Source: Doryteuthis pealeii
Lineage: Eukaryota; Mollusca; Cephalopoda; Myopsida; Loliginidae
NCBI GenBank assembly: GCA_023376005.1
Contig: CM042150.1
Coordinates: 72,511,494-72,575,493, forward strand
Direction of reading: 5' to 3'
DNA: 64,000 bases
The position numbers were made by a program, and so were the translations under genes. Positions 12,582 to 24,189 of the stretch are shown in pieces. Each line of letters opens with the position of its first letter. The stretch's first letter is position 1. The notes below the pieces were generated by a model, which was given only the letters and a program-made list of their open reading frames with translations, ran no database searches and was not told where the DNA came from.

Positions 12582-15500
12582 GGAAGCGATTTTTTAAATC
12601 GTTGTCGTCTATCAGAATAACAATAATAAATAATCCTCATTTATTTTATTTGAATTATTGAGATTAATTAAGATTTTTCAATTGAAAAAAACAATTATTG
12701 AATGACATTTAAACATTTTTTTCCCCCATTATGGAATCTTTTGAGCCGGTAAATCTTTCGCTTATCTCCTCATTCAATCGCTTTAATTTATCTCCGACAT
12801 TCCATCGCTCAAATTTTCAACCCTTTTAACTAATTTCTCAAAAAAACCGGTAACGATTTGGGAAAAATATTTTGTGTTGTTATTTATGATGACAACTCCA
12901 ACTATCACTGAGTGCACTTGTAGTTCCAAAATCGACCTTCCGGTGCTGATACATGGGGTCGCTCCTTTTCTTCTTCTGGTAGCAGTCTACTACCTATAAT
13001 TAGCCAGGTCAAATTTCTCTTTTAGGGTCGTGTTCACTGACACACACACAATTCTTTAAGGCCAAAAGTCTTATAAAATAAAATTGCTTGGACAGGATAA
13101 AGTAAAGGTAAAGATATGGGTAACGACAACAACAAGGCTTTTAAACGAAAAGCATTTATCAACAGCAAAGCATGTAAGATACAATATACGGAACAATGTG
13201 TAACTTGTGATACAAATGTGTGTGTTTACAAAATTTGTTACAATAGAAAAATGTATGTAGTATGGGTTGTTTTGCAAGATAATGCTTGCGTGACTTATCT
13301 GTGTCCAGGTAGGAATGTCTTGCTAGTTTGTTTGATTATACGCATCACTGGCCCTTTCGAGCTGTTCCAGTCCCATCGTTTTCAACGCTAAGCTCCTTCT
13401 GTGAGCTGTGGAAGGATACGTCGTTCTCCCAGGGAGTCGCAGTGGCAAAGAGGCTGATAGAAGGTATCAACCCTTAAAATTGGCGGACAAACTGAGCCTC
13501 GTCATGTGTGCTGTGATTGGGTCGCTGAAACAAAGGCCCTTAGCCAATCGCATGAGGTTTCTTATCAGGTTTATGGCTAAGAGACCCTTGGCTCTGTTTT
13601 GCTATGGTCAAAGGGAGGTTACTGTGTAGGTAATAATTATTTTTCTACACCTTGAAATTGAAAAGCTTATTTACTTCTTTCTTTTTTATATGGTGGACAA
13701 TTCTGTCCCGCACAAAACAAGTTCTACGCCGTTTTAAAATACAAATAACAAGATTCAAATCTCTCTCTGGAGAGAGATAAAGATCTGTCAAAATAGAATA
13801 TCGATTTTCTATTACCCGACTTCTAAATAACAAACTTAAACAATAATTTGTCTTCTCTTTCGGAGAAAATAAATTCACTCTGTGAAAAGCCTAAAATTGT
13901 AATATTTGGGTTCTCCAAATTAACATTAAATAAATTTAGGGAAAGACTATGAGAGACTTTCTCTAGTTCTACCAATTCTCGCCTTTTTCCACTAATGCAC
14001 AAAATTACGCCCAACCACCATGTCGGCGGAGAGAAGAACAACCTGAACTGCGCCTTTTAACCAGGTTAGTTTCTCATCTGAAGATTGGACGCCCAAATTT
14101 CGAATGAGAGGGTCAGCCTCGTTTTCACAAAAGAAAAAAAAAAATTAGCCAATCAGAGACCGACCTCAAGATATTCCAGAATTTATGGAAGTTGTCGAGA
14201 AAAAGACAGAACTTTTACATATATAATAATCGTATCCCCTTTCCCACCAAAGCAACGCCATTTACAATATTAAGTAACTGACATTAGTTAATAAATAGAG
14301 TAACCTGCCTCTTGTTTGTTTCACTTCAGGAACCGTTTGTTTTGATCAAGCCATTTTCATCTCCGTAATCTACACTGAAATACGAATTTGTTCGAATCAA
14401 ATAACAACTGCAATGTTTTAAACACGAAAACATCATAAAATCTGTTCTTAATAAAATAAGTTTCATTCTTCATAAGTACGCAAGCCAATTAAGACATTAA
14501 TATTTTTCCGTGTAAAACAAGCAGTTGGAATTGGTTTCGACAAATTCGTATTTTCAAGTGTAGATTTACGGTGAAATGATAAATGGCCAACCAAAACAAC
14601 GACTTCTTCAACGTGAAACAAACAAGTAGAGGTTTACTCTCATTTATGTACTAATTTCAGATTACCCAATAATTAAAATAGATATCAAACTGGCTTTTCA
14701 CAACAGCTTTAAAAAATTCCTAAAATTCATTTATTTATGTCGATTATCATATAAGACACGCCTGTGGTTATGCGATATAATTTATTTATTAATTTATTTT
14801 TCCTAACAACGCTATCAATATATTTTCTTTGTTTTCTTTTTAAATTACAGAGTATTATCATATATGATAGTATGTATTTTACATTTAAGAGGTTAAACTA
14901 AGGGTACTAAAATTGTAAAATAAATGGACTTTCGACAAATATATGTGTGTACTCATAATCAGTATCTTTTATCATTCATTAACGATTTTAATTTAAAGTT
15001 ACTTTAATTCATTTTATAAGTGGCGTCTCAAATTTCAACGTTTATTTCCTACCGTTTATTCTTAGAGGCTGTCAATCTATCTTTACCTTTTAAACAGTTT
15101 AAAAAATATAATAATGCAACAATTTAATAATAATATCTGTCGGGGAGAATCAAAAACTGACCATGACGCTTTATATCTTTGTGAAAAAATATCAAGACGA
15201 ATATAAAGACCTATGTAGAGCCTTTTATTAATTTAAATCTGTCCGATAAATTGTTGAAACATTTAATCGATTATTTTGAATTTTCCAAAAAGATTGATGA
15301 TTTATTTATTTATATTTCTGTTTGAATATAACATATACTGAACAATCCCAATCAAACCCCTCCGCCACACACACACACACAACACGACACACACACAAAC
15401 ACACACATATATACACACCACACCTACGAATATGCTAAAGTAATTAGAATGTAAACTACCGATGAAAAAACTTTAGAAATATCTGTCGGCAAAGTTAAGA

Positions 15501-15921
15501 AAAGAAAATCTGATCATGAACCGCTTTATATATATATATAATATATATACGTATATTATAATATATAATATATATATATACTATACTATATATATATATA
15601 TATATTGTGAAAAGAATATCAAGGAATTGAACGTAAGACTATGTGAATTTTTCTAATTTTAATGCTGCCCGAATAAATTGTTTTAAAAAATTTAGTCGAT
15701 ATGAAATTTGCTTACATAGAGGGTTATTATTTTTTTATTTTGTTGGGGTCGCTATACTGGAACTCCAATAACCCGACCCTCGGAAAAATTGGTATAACTA
15801 ATTAAAAAGCTTAGATGGAAAAGGTAAATAATAAGGGCTTAGTGCCTTAACAATTAGAAAAGATTCGTCAGTGACTTAATAACTAATAAAAATTAGACAA
15901 TTTAATAGCTTGTTATGACCG
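9518..15921 (-). repeat. inverted copy of 3010-9451 (right arm of giant palindrome)
   Basis: The sequence is the reverse complement of 3010-9451 over its whole length, including microsatellites, the foldback element, the SINE and the transposon 5' part, with many one- or two-base indels. It begins directly after a spacer of about 60 bases bounded by AAAAGTTA (9452-9459) and TAACTTTT (9510-9517). It ends at the run of Ns. Nothing in it should be counted as independent genes or elements. Confidence 0.85.
9873..10112 (+). mobile_element. same tRNA-derived SINE, inverted-arm copy
   Basis: Reverse complement of 8853-9100; here GGGGCCGGGTTAGCTCA reads on the plus strand. Confidence 0.75.
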
Positions 15922-16021
15922 NNNNNNNNNNNNNNNNNNNNNNNNNNNNNNNNNNNNNNNNNNNNNNNNNNNNNNNNNNNNNNNNNNNNNNNNNNNNNNN
16001 NNNNNNNNNNNNNNNNNNNNN
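15922..16021. other. scaffold gap of 100 Ns
   Basis: Exactly 100 N, the usual placeholder for a gap of unknown size. Sequence left of it is the inverted arm; sequence right of it restarts inside the same locus in forward orientation. Confidence 0.99.
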
Positions 16022-16240
16022 AAGAGGATACTCCGTTGGAGACGAGGTATTCTTTCAAGCTCACAGAAAGGAGCTTTTTAAGTCCCGTTTTTTTGAAAAA
16101 AAAACGGAAAAATTGGTGGGAACCCCTTTTTGGGGGGGGAAAAAAAAAAACAAAAGCTTTTTTTTTTCCCCGAGAAAAAAGGGGCCCAAGTGAAATTGGC
16201 GGGGTTAAAAAAAAAATAATCAAAACAACTAGCAGACATT
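16022..16240 (+). other. low-quality contig edge
   Basis: Matches 5500-5640 at both ends, but the middle (about 16075-16225) is replaced by long homopolymer runs of T, A, G and C that have no counterpart in the other two copies. This looks like a poorly called contig end, not biology. Confidence 0.75.
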
Positions 16241-16995
16241 CCTACCTGGACACAGATAAGTCACGCAAGCATTATCTTGCAAAACAACCCATACTTTTAC
16301 ATACATTTTTCTATTGTAACAAATTTGTAAACACACACATTTGTATCACAAGTTACACATTGTTCGTATATTGTATCTTACATGCCTTGCTGTTGATAAA
16401 TGCTTTTCGTTTAAAAGCCTTGTTGTTGTCGTTACCCATATCTTTACCTTTACTTTATCCTGTCAAGCAATGTTTTATTTTATAAAGACTTTTTGGCCTT
16501 AAAGAATTGTGTGTGTGTCAGTGAACACGACCCTAAAAGAGAAATTTGACCTGGCTAATATAGAGGTAGTAGACTGCTACCCAGAAGAAGAAGAGGAGCG
16601 ACCCCATGTATCAGCACCCGGAAGGTCGATTTTGGAACTATACAAGTGCACTCAGTGATAGTTGGAGTTTGTCATCATAAATAACAACACAAAATATTTT
16701 TCCCAAATCGTTACCGTTTTTTGAGGAAATTAGTTAAAAGGTTGAAAATTTGAGCGATGGAATGTCGGAGATAAATTAAAGCGACTGAATGAGGGAGATA
16801 AGCGAAAGATTTACCGGCGTCAAAAGATTCCATAATGTTGGGGAAATAAAAATGTTTAAATGTCATTCAATAATTGTTTTTTTCAATTGAAAAATCTTAA
16901 TTAATCTCAATAATTCAAATAAAAATAAATGAGGATTATTTATTATTGTTATTCTGATAGACGACAACGATTTAAAAAATCGCTTCCCTCTCTCG

Positions 16996-17028
<33 letters not shown>

Positions 17029-17652
17029 TCTCTCTCTCTCATATGGAATTCAGGATTTGTTATTTTTCATAAAAAAAACTAATTTTAATCATCATCAAAC
17101 ACCATAAAACCGAGAAATTTCTTAATTTTAATGATAAAATAAACAAATATAGTCTGTTTATGAAATTATCCCAGGAATTTTCTTTAAGGAATATCATTCC
17201 AGTTAATACCACTTAAAATGCTGGTTTATTTACGGTATAAAATCCGTTTATAATAGCAAAAATAATTACTACTTTTCTTTTTTTATGAAAGAGACTTAAT
17301 TATTTGAAAAAAAGAAAGGAAAAGGCTTGTTTAGTCTACATAATTTTGAGTTTTAACTGACTGGCAAACAACAAAATAAAACGGATTTTTTTTTTTTTTT
17401 TAGTGTGAAATTACCGTTTCCTTCTTTCTATTTGTTTTGCTTCAAATTAAATTTTATTTTTGAAATTATTAAAATACACTAATGTTTCAGTTTCGTATTA
17501 GAAATATAACTGATACTATTTTGTATTCGAAATCCTTGTAGTGGACCGGAAGTTATCACTACGAAGGATAAAAGTAAAATGACGAAATATAATGTTCTGC
17601 GCAAGCGGATTGCGCAGCCTGTAAAAAAGAAAAATGAAAATTATTAATTATT

Positions 17653-17740
17653 GACCAATCAGAGACGTTCACGCCTAAAAATAACTTTTCAAGAAGACCC
17701 CGTTTTGGAGCCTACCAGAATCTTATAAATACGGAGGTTT
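17653..17740 (+). promoter_or_regulatory. CCAAT/TATA pair inside the second transposon copy
   Basis: GACCAATCAGAG (inverted CCAAT, 17653-17664) is followed about 70 bp later by TTATAAATACGG (17724-17735), a spacing typical of pol II promoters. The same pair stands at 7053-7135. It lies upstream of the transposase exons, so it could be the element's promoter, but the better-preserved 48.9 kb copy has no obvious equivalent. Confidence 0.4.
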
Positions 17741-18716
17741 TCGGATAACAAGTCAGAAAGATCACACCTTCCTAAACGACTCCACGTCTCCCGTTTTAAT
17801 GACATTTCGCATACATGCTGAAGGTACGAACAAACTATATCTTTCTCCCTCTCTAAATACCCTGACTGATTATTTGACTTTAAACACACTACTCTGTCGT
17901 TCTCAGTTAAGACAACTCTACTTATTTTATTACATTGAACATTCAAAAAAGGACCTTTACAGGACATTACCCAGTATTCTCTACTACCATTGTAATTTTT
18001 GTATCAATGCATATTTTGTTTGTTATATATATGAGTTCTTTGTCTTTTCTGCTATTTACTAATATATTATTATAGTGTGATGAGGATTTTATCGAAATAC
18101 TTATTAATAACCGCCTCTCTCTCATTATAAATTGGTGACTACCCTCTGAGCTTTGAATACCATGCCACTATATCCTTCTCATGATGAAAACAAAAATAAA
18201 ACAAAAAACAAAAATATTTTTCCTATACTTTTTGGATTGTTTTAAAAATAGTTTTCTTTTTTGGTCAGGTCCTATCTTTTCAAGCAACATTTTTAGACCC
18301 AGGTCAAACCCAATCGCCAGTCATTTTTATATGAAATTGGTTGATAGCTTAAAAGTTTGATTTATGGTTATTTATTTATTTAAAAAAAATTTAATTTCAG
18401 ATAAAAATCTCTGTAAAATGATGTTCAGTTTTATAACCCGCAGAAACAGTTCCAAAAGATTTTCTTGGGGTAGAATGCAACCCTCAACTTCATGACAAGT
18501 TATCCAGTTTAGTTATTTCTTTGAAAATACCTATCCCCACTGGAAAAATGTTGAGACTTCCAAATTGATTCCAAAGGAAATAATCAGTATTTGGCAAGCA
18601 GTGAACCCACATTTGCCTTTGTAAAGGGAATGTTACATAGGGCAGAAGGTGGATATATTTTGTTTCAAATTTTGAAATTTCAGGTTCCCATTGAAGAGAG
18701 AGAGAATATTTAAAAC

Positions 18717-18718
<2 letters not shown>

Positions 18719-18766
<48 letters not shown>
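18719..18766. repeat. (GA)n expansion inside a transposase exon
   Basis: The 51.39 kb copy reads GATCAGAGAGAGAAAACAGG (coding DQREKTG) where this copy has about 24 GA units. A coding GAGAGAGA seed therefore expanded and broke the frame. Counterparts at 8118-8180 and 10786-10848. Confidence 0.85.
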
Positions 18767-18769
<3 letters not shown>

Positions 18770-19439
18770 CCAGGACCAAAAGGCAGTTTCCAACAGGGAC
18801 CTATTGACAAAGATGCTGTCAAACAATACAAAAAATAATTCAGCAGAAGCATAGAGGTCAGATAGGCAGCAACAAGATTCTTCATCTGTTGCTTCCTTGA
18901 CATCTGATATTTTTCCACAGAATCTTCCAGTGAACAAACAATGGATGGCAGTTTTGAGTCAGGGACAAAGTTTAAGGGAACTTACAGTCTTTTAAAAGTC
19001 CATAGATATTTCATGGAACTTATTAGGGGTGATGTATCTTCAAACTTTGGGGCTTGCCTTGCTAACGCAATACTATTAAATCTACAGATATGGGTTTTCT
19101 TGATCCAAACATTCACTTAAAAGATATTATTCTAGACAAATCTAAAATAGAGAAAAGGCAAAACTAAAAGTAACCAGCCATCAGAAGCATCTCTAGGACT
19201 ATGACAATCTCATCTGCATTGGAGTTGATTGTAGAGTGGATGAGGATACTTTGCAATATAAGGAGGTTACAGAGGAAAATGGTAGCAAAAAGATTTTAAA
19301 AAGCAAGGTATGAGAGCACCACTTAACATTCACAAGAGAGATTGACACTTCAAGTGAATATCTCAGCCACCGACTCACACCCAACATAGGTGCAATTGAT
19401 GTTCTTCTAGCAGAGGATGTTGCTGCTGTTATAGAAGAG

Positions 19440-19683
19440 TAAGTAAAGTAAAGTCGACGGGGCGGCCCAAAGTCGGTATCAGCCAGTCAGTGAGGGATAG
19501 CGCTAGACCAAGGAAATTGTTTTTTAGCATCTGAGGTGGAGCGCCACACCTACCATCAGCTCCTTACTTTACCGCACAGATCCCTGTGCTACTCATACGC
19601 TGAGTTGGCGAGGACCGGTATCGAACTAGGAACCTTGTGGTTTCTAGCCGAACACTCTACCGACTGAGCTAACCCGGCCCCCT
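19440..19683 (-). mobile_element. tRNA-derived SINE
   Basis: On the minus strand the element starts GGGGCCGGGTTAGCTCAGTC, with an A box TAGCTCAGTCGG (about 19661-19672) and a B box-like AGTTCGATACC (about 19617-19627), as in pol III internal promoters. A tRNA-unrelated body follows, ending in a short ACTTT-type tail (CTTTACTTTACTTAC). The same SINE appears at 8853-9100 and, inverted, at 9873-10112 because the locus is assembled three times. It lies inside the transposase core, between its first and second Asp motifs. Confidence 0.8.
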
Positions 19684-19740
19684 ACTGACAATGCAATTCT
19701 GGTGGATAATACCAGTACAAACACTGGCTGTGAAGCATGA

Positions 19741-20070
19741 ATGGTGACAACTCTGGAGAAAAAACTAAAAAGGAAGATACACATCATTAGCTGTTCACTT
19801 CATGAAAATGAACTTCCATTTAGATGTATCTTTAAAACAATTAATGGAACTAAATTAAACCCTACTACTTTCATTAATCCTTTAGGGAAACTTTGTGGAA
19901 GTAATTACTATGATTTGCCCCTGGTAGAATTTGAACGTATCAGTGGCTCTCTGGATAATTTTTATTTCCCTACAGAGGCAATGGATGATCTAAGTGGTGA
20001 CAAGCGATTACTTCTTGAATATGCTGTAGACATTTCTCAAGGAAAAGTTAACCCTAGATTTGTTTCTTGA
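19741..20070 (+). pseudogene. transposase-like fragment (C-x2-H region), 16.6 kb element
   Basis: Open frame of 109 codons aligning without gaps to the 52.1-52.5 kb exon: LEKKLKRK, then CSLHENELPFR, then GTKLNPTTFINPLGKLCG and AMDDLSGDKRLLLEYAVDIS. The segment before it, with the second Asp, is broken by the SINE at 19440-19683. It ends in a stop that follows a one-base shift relative to the better copy. Confidence 0.75.
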
Positions 20071-20257
20071 AAGATTGGGCCGCTGAGTCAAGCAAGATGG
20101 CTAACTTTATCCATCAGGTTAATGTGCTGATGGACCAGAAGTGCATATCCACCAGAACTCTCAGATAAATTATGTGACATTTTCCAATTTGTCATTCAAG
20201 TGTATGCAGTTAGTTGGTTCAAAATAAAAAAGGGGCAATGATTTCTATAACCAACAA

Positions 20258-20443
20258 ATGTATATCTTTAATATGATTTACAGAGTAAAGCAAAAGTCAA
20301 CTGAAATTCAGAATATTGCATTAAAATTTTTACAGCACAATGCTTTTGCTTTGCTTCTGGAAAACATTTTGTTGTCAGTGCTGAAGTCCGATGAATTGGG
20401 GGTGAGGGAAGATGCCATAAACAAGATTTTGTTCATTAGGTAA
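20258..20443 (+). pseudogene. transposase-like fragment, downstream part
   Basis: Aligns with 52665-52849 of the better copy (IQHNAFALL-like segment, then VREDAINKILFIR) and ends at the same GTAAAT donor position, so the intron is shared between copies. Confidence 0.7.
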
Positions 20444-20783
20444 ATAAACATTTTTTCATACTTAAGTAGTTATATCAATTTATAAGAATAATTATGTTTT
20501 CAAATTGCATCGAAAAAACATTATCAAGTATGGGTAAATGTTTCAATATCTATTTTCAGAATGAAAAGATTTAAAAAAATGACTTAATTCAATTTTAAAG
20601 CCGCACATTAGTCAACTTTGACCTCTCACAAAGTGGGGTTTGTGAACCTGCACTTATAGAATGTTTTTTAAGGAATGAATGAACTAGAATGTCTACTGAA
20701 TAGAACAAAATTGAAATTTTCAAATTTACCTGCCAAAGTGTGGAAAGAACTGTTAAATCAACAATGGAATCTTTACAGATTGT

Positions 20784-21356
20784 TAGTATTATCAGCGTTA
20801 TTCGGACTATTGTCCTCATCTTCATTATTATCTGTACAACGTTTCGACCGATATGCCCTCTGGCCTTCTTCAGATATTTCTTGTCGGATTCGGGAACCTT
20901 CTCGGACTCGGAAACCTTCTTTTCGGACTCTGGAATTTTCTTGTCGTAATCGGGAACCTTCTTGTCGTAATCGGAAACCTTCTTGTCGTAATCAGGAGCC
21001 ATCACAGAACTTTGAACCTAAACCTTTATTCAGTCCACGGGGGTATCCTGTTCTCATTCTGCTAACCATAGCTGGGATAGAGGCGTTAAGCTGTTTTAAT
21101 CATTATTCCATGTTACTGCTGTCCTTGATCAGGATTGAACCTGCAATCTAGAGATAACTGTCACTTAGAACTGTCTTAACCTAACTCCTTTATCCACTAG
21201 GCCATGTGTCCAGTTGGATAATCCAGTGTGGGAAACTTATTGGGAACTTATAAACCTAATGTCTTGTTTTGGCTAGAATATCTACCTATTTACTTATGTA
21301 TAATTTTTTACCGAATAACGCAGATAATACTAACCATCAAGCCTCATCTCAAGCAT
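20784..21356 (-). mobile_element. SINE-like insertion with heptad minisatellite inside the transposon copy
   Basis: The transposon's C-terminal exon is interrupted between two copies of TTACAGATTGT / TTCACAGATTGT (20773-20784 and 21357-21370), a target duplication of about 11-12 bp as expected for LINE-mobilised elements. On the minus strand it carries a tRNA-like head near 21130-21215 (TGGCCTAGTGG as A box, GGTTCAATCC as B box). It also carries a block of 21-bp repeats (20880-21000) and the motif GAAGAAGGCC near 20862-20871. The 21-bp repeats make a spurious DYDKKVP-type heptad ORF. Confidence 0.6.
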
Positions 21357-21832
21357 TCACAGATTGTGTATAGACAGGAAGCAAGGCACACGCACATTAT
21401 ATCCAAATCATTGTACCACCAAATAAGACCTACATTTTCATCGAAAGGAAAATACACTTAACAATTTAATTCTATTGTTACATCATCTTATATAGTGCAG
21501 GAGGTTTTAGTGCAATGTTCAATGAACAATGCAAATTTAAAACATTGAATATATTTTCCATTTATTGTATCTAATGAAAAATATCAATTTTATCTGCATC
21601 TATTATTGAAATAATGAAATTTTGAAGTCAGTTTTTCATCAAAATCCTGCGGAATGAGGTATTTGTGTATATTTTTCCTGACGATCTTTAAAATGAAATG
21701 CTCAAATGAGTTTTTAAAGTTAGGAATCTAATTGTTGATGTCAGTTCTTATAACACCAAACACCAGCTTTCGCCACGAAAGTTATATTGAATTAAAAACA
21801 AAAAAAAAAAAGGGAAAAATCAACCTGCTCTA

Positions 21833-23400
21833 CCGGACCAAAGGTTTGTCTTGCATCAGTCGCTGACCGACTAGGATGGAAGAGAGAAGATAAGGAAGAA
21901 CTGAACGCTTTGTATACTGTTTTATTTCATTTTGAATTCTTATTTGTGTGTAGTAACTATTTTTTGTGCATTGCATTTTTTTCTTTTCGGCTTTGTGTCA
22001 TAATTGTAAACTTACGACATAACGGATGCAATGCCACAAGTTTTTTTTTGTTTAATTAAATAAATTCTCAATTTCTAAATTTTATTTTTTATTTTACTCA
22101 TTTTTGATTGCCATTATTTTTTTCAATCTTCTATAACCCTTACCCTTTTTTTATAAAACCATTCAAAATAGATAATTATAGAATTTAAAAAATTCTGCCT
22201 TTGTGCCAAAATCTAGACTTAGGTTAAAATTACGATGTATTTAATTAATTTATCTTATGAAGAAACTTAAATTACATTTCAGAGTAAACTTTACAACAAG
22301 AATCGTAAATAAACAAACAGAACAGTAAACTTAAATTTGTACATAATTCAAATGTATGTAATTTGAATATAAAATTTGCTAGTTAATAAAGAATATGATT
22401 CAAATAATGAATAAATAGATTAAAAAGAAAAAAGATAATCACCTCTCTTATTTACTTAAAAAACAACAGTTATTTAACGTAGTGATATGTAAATGACAGA
22501 TATCTCAATATATAAAGTTACGGAAATTTATATTAAATAAATAGATAATTACTAGGTACCATCAATTTACCCTGTAAAATTTACCCCCTCCCCCTATATT
22601 TAACACAATGAAACTTGCATAAAAATTAATATTATCTTTTTTTTCGATTCGAAAAAAGAAACAAACTCCGGATGATTTTTTAAAAATTTTTAAGCTTATG
22701 TAAATTATGATTGAAAAACAATGTTTTCATTTTTGCACTGTTAAATCAACTGAAATTTAACGTAGCTAAAAAAAAGTTATGATAAGAGGATTAAAAAAAA
22801 ATTCTATGAAAAATCAATTAATTGTCAAATTTTCACGAAAATTTCCAAAACTATTTACCTTTGGATGTAGATATATCTGAAATAGTTTTATCCTAAAATA
22901 TATTAAGGGAAATATTTTTTACGAGGTCTACCCCCCCCCCCCCCATTTTATTTTATGAGATATAAAAATGAACCGTCAGAAAACGTTTTTACTTTTTTCC
23001 TATGAAGATAAGAGTCTAAATAACTATATAAAAAATTGTATAATATACAACGCAGTAGTGTTTTTTAGAAAAATTAATGAATTCTGAAATAAAAAGTGCA
23101 AAAAAATGTCATAATATTATTATTTGAAAACTTTTTTTTCTTTCTTAATTGATATGTACTATATTCTATTAAATTGTCAAAAAAAATTTTTTTTTAAGAA
23201 ATTAATTTTTAAGAGATTTTCAATATTTTGTGTGCTTAAATAATTTTTTTTTAATGTTTAAAAATCTTCTTTTTTTTTTGTACAAATCGAATTTTTCACA
23301 GATATTTATTACATTTATTCTGACTTCAGTTTTGCTTTTGTTGGTTTATTTCATTGTTTTATGTAATTTCGCTATTCCGTCTGGTTGAAACTTACTGCTG
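21833..23400 (+). repeat. AT-rich non-coding stretch with dispersed repeat
   Basis: No gene seen. 22555-23240 resembles 34135-34850 in the same orientation: CAATGAAACTTGCATAAA / CAGTGAAACTTGCATAAA, ATTCTATGAAAAATCAA, TTTTTTACGAGGTCTA. That makes a repeat family of about 700 bp and unknown type. Confidence 0.6.
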
Positions 23401-24180
23401 AATCTACGCAGAAACGAAAAGGCAGAATAGGATGTTATCAATTATACTATAGGTATAAGAAAATGAATCTATAAGAGAATAAGAGCCATATTAAGAACAT
23501 ATCGGAATGCAAAAAAAGTTATAACAATTCAATCCCTGGCAACACCAGTAGTGACACACAGTTTTGATATAATAAACTGAATGTTAGCTGAATTTTTTTT
23601 AAAAATGATGCTAAAGTCAGGAAACTAATATCCTGTCACATCCGTTCAAGAGCAGATATAAAAACGTTTCAATATCAAGAGAAAAATGGCGAAAGAGATT
23701 TAAGCCAACTAGAATTTACCTACAAAACAATTACTGTAAGGATAAAGAAATACCTAGACACCACAACTGATTTGTTGCTACCGTTTGTAAACACACACAA
23801 TAAGCAAATGAAAAATAAATAAATAAATTTGCTAAACAAATTAACCTCACATCGAAAGAAATAGCCATAAAAGAGAGAAATAGAGGCAGCAAAAACAATA
23901 TACAAAGAAGCAAAATCACAACTGAATCAACCAAAAAACGCCTAAGAAAAAAAATGGCTGATACGCACAAAAGTTTAGTAATGTCGATATAAATATAGTG
24001 AAAACGAATAAATGGTTGAATACTACTGGACTGAATGCGGAGACAGAGAGTTTAATAATAGTAACACAGGACCAGATACTACCAACAAAAAAGCATTATC
24101 AAATTCAATATGTAAACTGTGAACAAACAAACTAAATCGATTGATCACTTAGTCTCCAGTTACCCAGTCCCAATACAGAT
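23400..24180 (+). pseudogene. LINE reverse transcriptase C-terminal remnant
   Basis: Plus strand, several frames. SLATPVVTHSFDIINW (after the RT domain), then an EFTYKTITVRIKKYLDTTTD segment, then NKWLNTTGLNAETESLIIVTQDQ followed by a degraded zinc/endonuclease segment ending SSYPVPIQIEY. These are the connection and C-terminal regions of LINEs with a restriction-like endonuclease. It probably belongs to the same family as 58020-60190, which preserves mainly the other half. R4/Dong-type is my best guess. Confidence 0.6.
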
Positions 24181-24189
24181 AGAATATTA

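Larger units (their letters stand above)
16617..21832 (+). mobile_element. second copy of the TAGGG-end transposon, decayed
   Basis: Left end GGAAGGTCGATTTTGG (16620-16635), identical to the 48904 element over those bases. The complement of the right end is TAGAGCAGGTTGATTTTT. No matching 9-bp flanks are seen. Transposase fragments are readable at 18400-19190, 19741-20070 (the DNA between the second Asp and the helix after C-x2-H), 20258-20443 and 20600-21460. The Cys-rich exon is absent, a tRNA-derived SINE sits at 19440-19683, and a second insertion sits at about 20784-21356. The 17 kb part also contains a CCAAT/TATA pair that the 48.9 kb copy lacks. Confidence 0.8.

Noticed and set aside
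9888..15900. Separate SINE, foldback and transposon insertions in inverted orientation
   Set aside because: Every feature mirrors 3010-9451, with the same flanks; best explained as the same locus read back in reverse.
15876..16485. ORFs spanning the N run and homopolymer block
   Set aside because: Frames depend on ambiguous bases and on a damaged contig edge.
19621..19683. Possible tRNA gene
   Set aside because: A and B boxes are present, but no acceptor stem closes and a SINE body with tail follows.
20595..21005. 136-codon minus-strand ORF with DYDKK heptads, considered as a coiled-coil protein
   Set aside because: The heptads come from a 21-bp VNTR inside a SINE-like insertion; the rest is antisense to the transposase exon.
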